Origin: Nanobdellati archaeon
GTDB lineage: Archaea > SpSt-1190
DNA: 13,729 bases
Assembly: GCA_015522095.1 (NCBI GenBank)
Contig: WAMX01000100.1
Coordinates: 1-13,729, forward strand
Direction: 5' to 3'
In this document: positions 1 to 5,553 of the stretch, piece after piece
Position numbering within the stretch: the first letter of the stretch is position 1
Layout of the letters: the number at the start of each line of letters is the position of its first letter
Translations under genes and position numbers: made by a program
Notes under the pieces: generated by a model
The model's input: only the letters and a program-made list of their open reading frames with translations
Told to the model about the DNA's origin: nothing
Database searches by the model: none

Positions 1-679
1 AGTCCGCGAGCCGCTCGCGCAGTTCGGCAATGCTCTTCTCAAGCCTGCGCCGCTCCGCATTCACGCTCGCTTCCCTCTGCTCGACCAGCCGCGCCTCGTC
101 CTCCTCGCGGAAGCGGCGCTCGACCTCTTCAGGGGAGAGGGGCAGCTCTGCCAGCTCGCGAAGCCTCCGCCACATCTCCTCCGGCTCCCCCCATATCTGC
201 TCCACGAGCCTGCCTATGCCGAGGGCGCGTGCCACGCCGCGCTTGTCCTTTCCCTCAATGGCACGCATAAACTCGTCCCTGTCAAGGTAATTCACGCTCT
301 CGGGCGGGGAATACTGCCGGGGCATGCGGCGGAGTGAGGCCACCACCTGACCGTCGCGGAGCAGCGCCACATTGAGCCTGCCAAAGAGCTCAAACACGAG
401 CTCGGAATCCCCCACCTCAAGAAACACAACGCGGTCGAGGTTGTGCTGCCGCACTCCGGTGATTACCCTGCCGGAGATGTGCTTGCGCAGGTACATGCAG
501 AACCCGTCCGGCTCCCCCCGCGGCGCATACCTGGCGGGGTAGAAGCCGCCGGGGCGTGCTATGAGGAAGCCCCCCGTGACTTCAAAAACAAGGAGGTCAC
601 CGCTCCTCCACACCTTCCCTATCCTCTTCCCTTCCAGCTTCGTGCTTCTTAAAAGCCTGTGAAGCTCTAATCCGCTCAA
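1..679 (-). CDS. rqcH: NFACT-family protein (RqcH/NEMF/FbpA-like), N-terminal part; runs off the left edge
   Basis: About 226 codons are present; the gene continues past position 1. I read it on the minus strand from a TTG at 679 (another TTG is at 682). The protein shows the NFACT-N pattern: an N-terminal SGLELHRLL helix and LEGKRIGKVW (residues 16-25), FCMYLRKHISG (60-70), a QHNLDRVVFLEV strand (78-89), an ELFGRLNVALL segment (97-107), and RQYSPPES (121-128). From about residue 182 it becomes a charged helix that looks like the start of the family's coiled coil. Known family role: binding the 60S/50S subunit with a stalled peptidyl-tRNA and adding C-terminal tails in ribosome quality control. 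It is the third gene of an operon behind scpA and scpB and overlaps the scpB tail by 83 nt. A GGTGAT ribosome-binding site 7 nt upstream supports the TTG at 679. Family call confident; exact start less so. Confidence 0.85.
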   Translation of the reverse strand, partial: MSGLELHRLLRSTKLEGKRIGKVWRSGDLLVFEVTGGFLIARPGGFYPARYAPRGEPDGFCMYLRKHISGRVITGVRQHNLDRVVFLEVGDSELVFELFGRLNVALLRDGQVVASLRRMPRQYSPPESVNYLDRDEFMRAIEGKDKRGVARALGIGRLVEQIWGEPEEMWRRLRELAELPLSPEEVERRFREEDEARLVEQREASVNAERRRLEKSIAELRERLAD

Positions 680-1127
680 CAATCCTATCACCGAAGTACT
701 CAAAGAAACGGCGCGAGAGCTTTAAAAGCCGTGTGTTGCCAGCCGGCGCGGTGGATATCAGGCCCAGCTCCTCAAGCCTGCGTATGTGCTCATACGCCCT
801 GTTCCCCCGGCTGTGGACGATGTCACTCTGAAGGACAGGGGCGTAGTATGCTATCATGGCAAGGGTCTTGAGCTCCGACTTGGAAAGCTCTCCCTTGCCG
901 AGGAACCAGAGCGACTCGAGGAAGCGGTCTTCCACCGTCATGAAGGCTGTGTCGTCCGTTTCCCTCAGGATGATGGGGCCGCGGTACTTCTCAGTGAGGC
1001 TGGCGATGGCATCCTCTATCTCAAGAATGCTTGCCTGCAGGAGCCTAGCCAGCTCTTCCTTCCTCACCGGCTTCCCGGCCATAAACAATGCCGCTTCCAC
1101 CCAGTTTCTTAACTCTGATTGCTCCAT
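597..1127 (-). CDS. scpB: Segregation and condensation protein B
   Basis: 176 aa from ATG 1127. ScpB is the winged-helix (kite) subunit that dimerises and binds ScpA in the Smc-ScpAB condensin. Family features seen: an N-terminal NWVEAALFMAGKPVRKEELA segment corresponding to the usual 'IEALLFAAGEPV' start, a middle ELSKSELKTLAMIAYYAPV segment (the usual 'LSKAELETLAIIAYHQPV'), an EELGLI turn, and the terminal RRFFEYFGD that normally closes the domain. About 30 charged residues follow. I prefer ATG 1127 to a start at 1184 because an AGGAGG site lies 6 nt upstream and the extra 19 residues are not family-like. It overlaps scpA by 83 nt upstream and the NFACT gene by 83 nt downstream, so co-transcription is near certain. 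No smc gene is in the window. Confidence 0.9.
   Translation of the reverse strand: MEQSELRNWVEAALFMAGKPVRKEELARLLQASILEIEDAIASLTEKYRGPIILRETDDTAFMTVEDRFLESLWFLGKGELSKSELKTLAMIAYYAPVLQSDIVHSRGNRAYEHIRRLEELGLISTAPAGNTRLLKLSRRFFEYFGDRIVERIRASQAFKKHEAGREEDREGVEER
687..692 (-). promoter_or_regulatory. Shine-Dalgarno site of the NFACT gene
   Basis: GGTGAT on the minus strand matches the anti-SD tail of archaeal 16S rRNA and lies 7 nt before TTG 679 (4 nt before TTG 682). It sits inside the scpB coding sequence and is the main reason for choosing a TTG start that overlaps scpB. Confidence 0.6.
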
Positions 1128-1680
1128 TCCATTCCTCCTGTTCAAGCAGCACTGCGCCCTTCGAGGCAAGGTGGAGGAGGGCAAGGAAGGTTATGGCGCC
1201 AAGCCTCTCAATCACCACCTCATCGGGCAGGGCAGCAAGCACCCGCTCAATGGACTTGCTTATGTCAAACGCATAGAAGCGCACTTCGGGGCGCTCGCTG
1301 CTGCGGGATATGCGCTGCTTCTCCAGCTCGAATGCCTCCTTCAGTGCATCCAGCAGCTCAAACACGGTCACCTTCCGCTCAACCCTGCGCGACACGGGGA
1401 TGATTTCAATGTCGGGCACGGCAAGCGGCTCCTTCTCGGCGACCTCCCGCGCATCCCGTTCCTCAAACACGCGGCTCTTGAACCGCAGGAGCACGGCGGC
1501 GGTCAGCAGAGCATTCCCGGAGATTCGAAGGTCACGCTTCTGGCGAATCTCCTTCAGGTACTCGTCACAGAGCCGCACGAGGTCCAGGTCCCAGGGGTCA
1601 AGCTCCCCCCTGTCTATAAGCCTGAATATCCGCGGCTCCACACTGTGGAGGTCCTGCATCGCCAGAGAGAGCGCATCCAC
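1045..1680 (-). CDS. scpA: Segregation and condensation protein A (kleisin)
   Basis: 211 aa from GTG 1680. ScpA is the kleisin that bridges the Smc heads and carries the ScpB dimer. The N-terminal helix has the kleisin signature IDRGELDPWDLDLVRLCDEY, close to the usual 'IERGELDPWDIDIVEVTDRY'. It is followed by SGNALLTAAVLLRFKSRVFEE (in two pieces here), a variable charged middle, and a C-terminal winged helix ending in TFLALLHLASKGAVLLEQEE and the NGAIRV wing. The FEGPLDLLL motif that usually precedes the signature is weak here. GTG 1680 is preferred over an internal ATG (MQDLHSV) because a palindromic TATA-like element is centred 25 bases upstream and an in-frame stop is close by. The wing lies in the overlap with scpB, so that overlap is real coding sequence. 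First gene of the scpA-scpB-NFACT operon. Confidence 0.88.
   Translation of the reverse strand: MDALSLAMQDLHSVEPRIFRLIDRGELDPWDLDLVRLCDEYLKEIRQKRDLRISGNALLTAAVLLRFKSRVFEERDAREVAEKEPLAVPDIEIIPVSRRVERKVTVFELLDALKEAFELEKQRISRSSERPEVRFYAFDISKSIERVLAALPDEVVIERLGAITFLALLHLASKGAVLLEQEEWNGAIRVKKLGGSGIVYGREAGEEGRAG
1134..1139 (-). promoter_or_regulatory. Shine-Dalgarno site of scpB
   Basis: A perfect AGGAGG on the minus strand, 6 nt before ATG 1127, embedded in the EQEEW codons of scpA. It fixes the scpB start inside the scpA coding region. Confidence 0.75.
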
Positions 1681-1699
1681 ATATGGAAAGGCAACTCAT

Positions 1700-1711
1700 A
1701 GTATTAATACT
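1700..1711 (-). promoter_or_regulatory. Putative TATA box for scpA operon
   Basis: AGTATTAATACT is a perfect 12-bp palindrome centred 25.5 bases before the scpA GTG, implying a leaderless transcript. It overlaps the stop codon (1704-1706) of the upstream AI-2E-type gene, so the spacing leaves room for no leader. Confidence 0.55.
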
Positions 1712-2612
1712 CTTCTTTGACTTCAACGGGCTCAAGAAAGTATCTCTCGACCTCTGCGAGTGTTTTAAGCGCCGTAATGAATAGAGGACCTATAACAATG
1801 CCGGAAAAGCCGAAATAGTAGATGCCCGCAGTCATGCTGCCCAGAAGGACGGCGGGATGCAGCGTCCCCCTGTAGCGCATCTTGAAGAAGGGGTCGAGCA
1901 GGAGCATCCAGGCGAGCTGGAACGCCACGACCGCGGCGATGGACACGTAGTTTCCTGCAAGGTACTGCTCGTACAGCGGGAAGGCATAGACCATCCAGGC
2001 CCCGACCAGCGGGAGCACCGAGAATAGCGTGGCGAGGAAGGAATACACGAGCGGCGACGGCACGCCCGTGAACTTGAGCACAGAGAAGCTGAAGATGAAG
2101 TAAAATGCCATGCTCACGAACACCCCCATAACTATGGAGCGGAGGTTTTCCCACCCCTCCTCAATGAGCTTCTCCGCCTTGCCCTTCGGCAGGTATGTTG
2201 CTATCGCCCCCCTGAGCCGCCACCCGTCAACAAGGAAGAAATAGCTGAACAGCAGGAAGAAGAGGAACTGCACGACTATGGAGGGCAGCGAGCGGGCAAC
2301 GCTTATGGCAAAGTCCTTCAGGGGAAGGTTGGAGCTGAGCTGGAGGAGGTTTGTCTGCTCCTCTGGGGAAAGGCGGTTGTAGAGGTCAACAAGGGCATTG
2401 ACCTGGTCAACGAGCGTGCCCGCCACGGAGTAGCTCAGGTACCCGATGGTGCCGATGGACACGGCAATGAGGAAGATGGCAAAGAGCCGCCTGCGGAAGA
2501 CGCTGTAGACCGGATTGAGTGCCACGGCGAGCACGGTTGCGAATGCGATGGAGGAGAGCAGCGGCTTCACGAAGTAGAAGAGGAGCAGCCCGAGCACGAC
2601 CTCCCTGAGCAC
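1704..2612 (-). CDS. AI-2E family / PerM-type transporter (UPF0118)
   Basis: 302 aa polytopic membrane protein. The order of elements fits the AI-2E/PerM family: two N-terminal hydrophobic helices (LLLFYFVKPLL and the following stretch), a third around FAIFLIAVSIGTIGYLSYSV, an amphipathic soluble segment (VDLYNRLSPEEQ), then FLFFLLFSYFFLVDGWRLR, which matches the family's conserved 'YFFLRDG' region. A PLVGAWMVYAFP helix and a C-terminal GFSGIVIGPLFITALKTL helix (usual 'GIIGLLLGPLLLALLK') complete it. Family members include the putative autoinducer-2 exporter TqsA and Na+/H+ antiporters; the substrate here cannot be read from sequence. GTG 2612 is the only in-frame start between an upstream stop and the first helix, and a TATA-like element lies 24-25 bases upstream. 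Slightly short for the family but with both ends recognisable. Confidence 0.85.
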   Translation of the reverse strand: MLREVVLGLLLFYFVKPLLSSIAFATVLAVALNPVYSVFRRRLFAIFLIAVSIGTIGYLSYSVAGTLVDQVNALVDLYNRLSPEEQTNLLQLSSNLPLKDFAISVARSLPSIVVQFLFFLLFSYFFLVDGWRLRGAIATYLPKGKAEKLIEEGWENLRSIVMGVFVSMAFYFIFSFSVLKFTGVPSPLVYSFLATLFSVLPLVGAWMVYAFPLYEQYLAGNYVSIAAVVAFQLAWMLLLDPFFKMRYRGTLHPAVLLGSMTAGIYYFGFSGIVIGPLFITALKTLAEVERYFLEPVEVKEEY

Positions 2613-2630
2613 ATTTCTGAATACACGGGG

Positions 2631-2642
2631 AAGTATATTAAG
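2631..2642 (-). promoter_or_regulatory. Putative TATA box for the AI-2E-type gene
   Basis: CTTAATATACTT on the minus strand, centred 24.5 bases before GTG 2612, in a 74-bp intergenic gap. No ribosome-binding site is visible, which fits a leaderless message. Confidence 0.5.
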
Positions 2643-2666
2643 ATATCAGTCGGCGGTGCGGCCGGG

Positions 2667-2680
2667 ATAAAAAAGAAAGA
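2667..2680 (-). terminator. T-rich archaeal terminator
   Basis: TCTTTCTTTTTTAT on the minus strand, starting 6 nt after the stop codon of the MscS-like gene. Archaeal RNA polymerase terminates at such oligo-T runs without a hairpin. No inverted repeat is apparent. Confidence 0.5.
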
Positions 2681-2686
2681 AGGGAA

Positions 2687-3379
2687 TCAGCGCTTTTTGC
2701 GCGCCTTCTTTGCGGGCTTCTTCGCCGGCTTTTTCTTCGCAGCCTTCGCGGGCTTTGCCGAGCGCATGAAGTCCGTGATTGCGGATGCAACGATGTCCTT
2801 TGTGCCAAGCCCGATGGAAAGTCCCATGCCCAGCGCAAGCCCGAGTCCCGCTGAAGCCACGACCACCAGCAGCAGGTAGTTCAGCAGCTGTGCCGCCTGC
2901 GGGTAGAGCACCGTAAGCGCCAGTATTGCAACAAGGTACACCAGGAAGTAGTAGATTATCATTCCGATCGCGGGGTACTTTGAGTAGAGGTCAATGTTCT
3001 TCTTGGCATAGCTGGAAACCTGGAAGCCCACATAGGTGAGCACCATCGCCTCGATCACAAGCACGCTGAGGGTCTTTATCTCCTCTATGAATGCCGCAAG
3101 TGAGGGTATCTGCAGGGCCATCAGCGCCGCTATGACGAAGTAGAGGTAGGTGTACCACTCGACGAAGATTCTCGCAAGCTCCACAAGGTCAATGCCAAGG
3201 AAAGTCGAGTCCATCCCAAGGCTCTCAATGCTCTCTCGAAGCTTCAGTGCATTCAGGAACCGCTTTGTAATAAGTCCAAGCAGCTTTCCTGCAATTATGC
3301 CCGCCAGAAGAACAACAAGGGCAAGGGCAAGTTTTGTTCCGGCCTCCACGAAGAGAGGCTGGATCAGTTCATATACCAT
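2687..3379 (-). CDS. MscS-like transmembrane helix protein with histone-H1-like basic tail
   Basis: 230 aa. About five hydrophobic segments: residues 16-34, 70-90, 103-122, 136-158 and 163-190. The segment GKLLGLITKRFLNALKLRES (31-50) and the glycine-rich GLGLALGMGLSIGLGTKDIV (178-197) resemble the TM-helix repeat seen in MscS-related membrane proteins. The beta-barrel channel domain of true MscS is absent, so I do not call it a channel. The last 24 residues (207-230) are almost only Lys, Ala, Pro and Arg, with repeated KKPAKK, like the tail of histone H1 or of some bacterial nucleoid proteins. By the positive-inside rule this tail should be cytoplasmic and could bind DNA, RNA or acidic lipid; that is inference. 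ATG 3379 is about 24 bases below a TATA-like element. Divergent from rpl10e. Confidence 0.75.
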   Translation of the reverse strand: MVYELIQPLFVEAGTKLALALVVLLAGIIAGKLLGLITKRFLNALKLRESIESLGMDSTFLGIDLVELARIFVEWYTYLYFVIAALMALQIPSLAAFIEEIKTLSVLVIEAMVLTYVGFQVSSYAKKNIDLYSKYPAIGMIIYYFLVYLVAILALTVLYPQAAQLLNYLLLVVVASAGLGLALGMGLSIGLGTKDIVASAITDFMRSAKPAKAAKKKPAKKPAKKARKKR

Positions 3380-3397
3380 ATAATCCCTGGAAGGGGG

Positions 3398-3407
3398 AAA
3401 TATTTAA
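3398..3407 (-). promoter_or_regulatory. Putative TATA box for the MscS-like gene
   Basis: TTAAATATTT on the minus strand, centred 23.5 bases before ATG 3379. It is separate from the rpl10e box 30 bp away, so this divergent pair, unlike two others in the window, has two promoters. Confidence 0.55.
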
Positions 3408-3436
3408 CTGAATCGAACAACTGCAGAGGGGGAAGA

Positions 3437-3446
3437 CTTTTTAAAG
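3437..3446 (+). promoter_or_regulatory. Putative TATA box for rpl10e
   Basis: CTTTTTAAAG, centred 24.5 bases before ATG 3466. The intervening bases contain no Shine-Dalgarno sequence, consistent with a leaderless mRNA. Confidence 0.55.
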
Positions 3447-3465
3447 CCCAACCCATCTCACCTCT

Positions 3466-4008
3466 ATGGGCCTCAGGGACGCCAGCTGTTACAGGGAGGT
3501 CAAGGGTAGGCCGTACACCCGCAAGTCCATCAGGGTCATGAAGAAGGCGTTCATCCGCGGCGTTCCCGGTCCCAAGATAAGGATTTTTGACATGGGCAAC
3601 AAGCAGAAGCGGGAGTGGAAGGTGGCTGTGCACCTTGTTTCCAAGGACCTCATACAGGTCAGGCACAACCAGCTCGAGTCCGTGCGAATGGTGGTCTTCC
3701 GCCCGCTGAACAAGCTTGTGGGAAGGCAGAACTTCTACTTCCGCGTGCGCGCATACCCCCACCATGTGCTGAGGGAGAACCCGCTGGCAACCGGAGCCGG
3801 TGCGGACCGCTTCCAGCAGGGCATGAGAAACGCGTTTGGCAAGCCCATAGGGACTGCCGCCCGCCTGCGCCCGGGGAAGGTCCTCCTGAGCGTCTACGTC
3901 GATGACAGGCGCCACATTCCCCTGATAAAGAAGGCATTTGAGACCGCGTCCAAGAAGCTCAGCGGGAATTACCGCATAGAGGTGGAAGAGGGCGAGTTTA
4001 AGGTATAA
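3466..4008 (+). CDS. rpl10e: Large-subunit ribosomal protein L10e (uL16 family)
   Basis: 180 aa, the usual length of archaeal L10e. uL16 sits near the peptidyl-transferase centre and A-site tRNA. Strong family landmarks: CYREVKGRPYTRKS near the N-terminus, IRGVPGPKIRIFDMGNK, VHLVSKD, the FYFRVRAYPHHVLREN strand, and the most conserved block GADRFQQGMRNAFGKPIGTAAR followed by GKVLLSVYVDD (here split). These match archaeal/eukaryotic L10e rather than bacterial L16. A short extra loop (IRVMKKAF) lies between the KGRPYTRKS motif and IRGVPG. The ATG lies 24-25 bases below a TATA-like element. The stop codon overlaps the next gene's promoter. It stands alone, not in a ribosomal-protein operon. Confidence 0.95.
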   Translation: MGLRDASCYREVKGRPYTRKSIRVMKKAFIRGVPGPKIRIFDMGNKQKREWKVAVHLVSKDLIQVRHNQLESVRMVVFRPLNKLVGRQNFYFRVRAYPHHVLRENPLATGAGADRFQQGMRNAFGKPIGTAARLRPGKVLLSVYVDDRRHIPLIKKAFETASKKLSGNYRIEVEEGEFKV

Positions 4009-4013
4009 ATATA
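4004..4013 (+). promoter_or_regulatory. Putative TATA box for the coiled-coil/winged-helix gene
   Basis: TATAAATATA overlaps the rpl10e stop codon and is centred 23.5 bases before GTG 4032. A seven-T run (4025-4031) just before that GTG could also terminate rpl10e transcription. Confidence 0.55.
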
Positions 4014-4031
4014 GCCTTGCGTAGTTTTTTT

Positions 4032-4439
4032 GTGTTTGGTGCCATTTCGAGGGTATTCTCCCGGCAGAAGGAGCCCGGGAACCTTGAGGAAAAGACAGAC
4101 CTCGTGCTCGAGCTTGTCAAGGAGATACGGGACGAGCTGAAGCCCCTCGGACCCACGGGAGAGCGCGTGAGCAGGCTGGAGCTGATAATGGGTGCGATAT
4201 CGCAGCTTGAGCCGGGGGAGAGGAAGGCGGTAATGCAGGAGCTTGAGGCCCTTGAGGTTGACGAGCAGATTGTCGCATTCATAGAGGCTCCCAAGACCAT
4301 TGAGGAGATTGCGCAGCACATAAGCAGGAGCTACGGGTACACGGCGAACAGGCTGAGGTACCTGCTGAAGCAGGGAAAGGTCATGCGGAAGCGGGACGCG
4401 GTGACGAGGAAGTATGTTTATGTGCGGCTCAGCACGTAG
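4032..4439 (+). CDS. Small coiled-coil plus winged-helix protein, function unknown
   Basis: 135 aa from GTG 4032; a TTG at 4017 would add five residues, but only the GTG has the TATA distance common to this window. Residues 18-80 are a strongly charged, mostly helical region (EEKTDLVLELVKEIRDEL, then EPGERKAVMQELEALEVDEQ) likely to form a coiled coil or dimer. Residues 86-135 look like a winged helix-turn-helix: PKTIEEIAQHISRSYGYTANR, KQGKVMRKRDAVTRKYVYV (both written in part), with the RKYVYV strand as the wing. This is the architecture of a small DNA-binding regulator or an architectural protein; I recognise no named family. It follows rpl10e closely but appears to have its own promoter, and its 3' end overlaps the convergent gene by 22 nt. 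Confidence 0.75.
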   Translation: MFGAISRVFSRQKEPGNLEEKTDLVLELVKEIRDELKPLGPTGERVSRLELIMGAISQLEPGERKAVMQELEALEVDEQIVAFIEAPKTIEEIAQHISRSYGYTANRLRYLLKQGKVMRKRDAVTRKYVYVRLST

Positions 4440-4984
4440 ATGTCGTGCACGGAGTTGTTCTGCCAGTGTCCCCTGCCGTTGAAGGCAGGGAGGAGGACGG
4501 AATACTTCCGGTGGCTGAAGGTGGAGACAAGCCCCTCATACTCGTCCAGCAGGCGCGCCGTCTCCGGGACAACCACCACCCTGTCCGAGCTCCTCAGGCA
4601 GTTCTCAAGCACGCGGCGCTCGTAGCCCTCCCACTCCCCATTGAGGCGGGCATATCCATCCCCAAGCTTGTACAGTGTCTTGAAAAGCAGTGTGGCATCA
4701 AACCTCTTGCCTATGGGCTCGTGCGCAAGCTGCAGGAGGACCCTTCCCCTTTTCCTGAGCTCGCCGATGTGCCCGCCCACCTGGTAGAACTTCCGGTATG
4801 CCTCGCGGGGGCTGGCCGCACCCTCAAGATATGTGACGTCCTTCCCCATTGAGATCAGGAAATCCGAGGGGGCAAGATACCTGCCCGGTCCCGCCTCGAG
4901 GACAGTCCTGTCGTCCCTGAAGATGTGCCCGAAGGCCCCGCAGAAATCCCCGAAATCAAACCTTCCATACAGCTCTTGCTTCAT
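4418..4984 (-). CDS. Putative class I SAM-dependent methyltransferase
   Basis: 188 aa from ATG 4984. Residues 27-55 read as a Rossmann-type SAM-binding start: TVLEAGPGRYLAPSDFL, then GKDVTYLEG. The E-x-GPG loop is motif I and the glutamate in YLEG is the expected acid ending strand 2. FDATLLFKTLYKL (95-107) is a plausible motif IV region, RVVVVPETARLL (135-146) a later strand, and HDIYVLSRT (180-188) a final strand. The overall order loosely recalls ribosomal RNA methyltransferases of the FmrO type, but I would not assign a substrate. The start is supported by a GGAGGGGAT ribosome-binding site; a longer reading from 5059 adds a non-family-like leader. It overlaps the preceding gene by 29 nt and so is probably co-translated with it, downstream of kae1. 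Confidence 0.65.
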   Translation of the reverse strand: MKQELYGRFDFGDFCGAFGHIFRDDRTVLEAGPGRYLAPSDFLISMGKDVTYLEGAASPREAYRKFYQVGGHIGELRKRGRVLLQLAHEPIGKRFDATLLFKTLYKLGDGYARLNGEWEGYERRVLENCLRSSDRVVVVPETARLLDEYEGLVSTFSHRKYSVLLPAFNGRGHWQNNSVHDIYVLSRT

Positions 4985-5540
4985 CGCGGTATCCCCTCCC
5001 CTCGAACAGGTATTTCCCCAGGGATGCGGGAGTGTATGGCTCAACAATCCGGACAGCACCGCGGAGTATGAGGGCGGAAACGCCCATCCCGGGGCTGATT
5101 ACCACCTCCCCCATTGAAGAGTAGGCCTCCACAACCTCCCACGCGAGCCCCTCCACGGGGGAAGTGTCAAGCGACTTCGCCATGTCCTGGACCCAGAAGG
5201 TGCCCTCCCTCCCATCCACCGACACGAAGACCCTGCAGAAGGGAAGCCCAAACGCCTCAAGGTATCGCGGGAGCTCGGACTCGAAATATGTGTTTACGGC
5301 CGCGCCGGGGAACTCCCTCGCCCTGCCCCCAAGGCGCTCGACGAAGCGCGGCACATACCTGCCCGTCGCGAATATGTGGCTGTCCCTGTCGGTGGAAGGG
5401 TCACTAAGGACAAGGATGTCCGGCTCAAACTCCTGCAGGGTGTCAAGCTCCCTTTCAATGGATGAGTGCCAGAACCCCGCCTCATCAGGGACCTCAAGCG
5501 GGCCCGCACCCGCAGGGCGGAGGGCATATGCAATCTCCAC
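4956..5540 (-). CDS. Unrecognised Rossmann-like protein, possibly a divergent beta-class aminomethyltransferase
   Basis: 194 aa from GTG 5540. No family is certain. Residues 41-49 (DILVLSDPS) form a hydrophobic strand ending in a SDPS turn where N4/N6 methyltransferases have D/S/N-PP-Y. Residues 126-168 read TSPVEGLAWEVVEAYSSMGE, VVISPGMGVSALI, RGAVRIVEP; these have the spacing and feel of the beta-class segment 'QKPVELLERLI..S..GDLVLDPFxGSGTT..A....R..IGIE'. The order motif IV then motif I matches that circular permutation. The key DPF and GSG residues are changed, so it may be a non-catalytic relative or another Rossmann enzyme; this is inference. A start at 5648 is possible but would put 36 residues over the kae1 end and an AT-rich promoter-like stretch. 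GTG 5540 lies 25 bases below a TATA-like element. The 3' end overlaps the next methyltransferase-like gene by 29 nt. Confidence 0.6.
   Translation of the reverse strand: MEIAYALRPAGAGPLEVPDEAGFWHSSIERELDTLQEFEPDILVLSDPSTDRDSHIFATGRYVPRFVERLGGRAREFPGAAVNTYFESELPRYLEAFGLPFCRVFVSVDGREGTFWVQDMAKSLDTSPVEGLAWEVVEAYSSMGEVVISPGMGVSALILRGAVRIVEPYTPASLGKYLFEGRGYRDEARAVWKV
4991..4999 (-). promoter_or_regulatory. Shine-Dalgarno site of the methyltransferase-like gene
   Basis: GGAGGGGAT on the minus strand; it ends 6 nt before ATG 4984 and lies inside the coding region of the upstream gene. It selects ATG 4984 over an in-frame start at 5059. Confidence 0.5.
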
Positions 5541-5553
5541 TCCGGAATAACAA

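Noticed and set aside
597..679. Frameshift or assembly error between scpB and the NFACT gene
   Set aside because: The ScpB domain is complete before the overlap and the NFACT N-terminus is well formed from its TTG, with a Shine-Dalgarno site; a true overlap explains the data better.
856..1701. Plus-strand open frame (281 aa) antisense to scpA and scpB
   Set aside because: scpA and scpB are clearly recognisable on the other strand; this frame has no start signal or family-like content.
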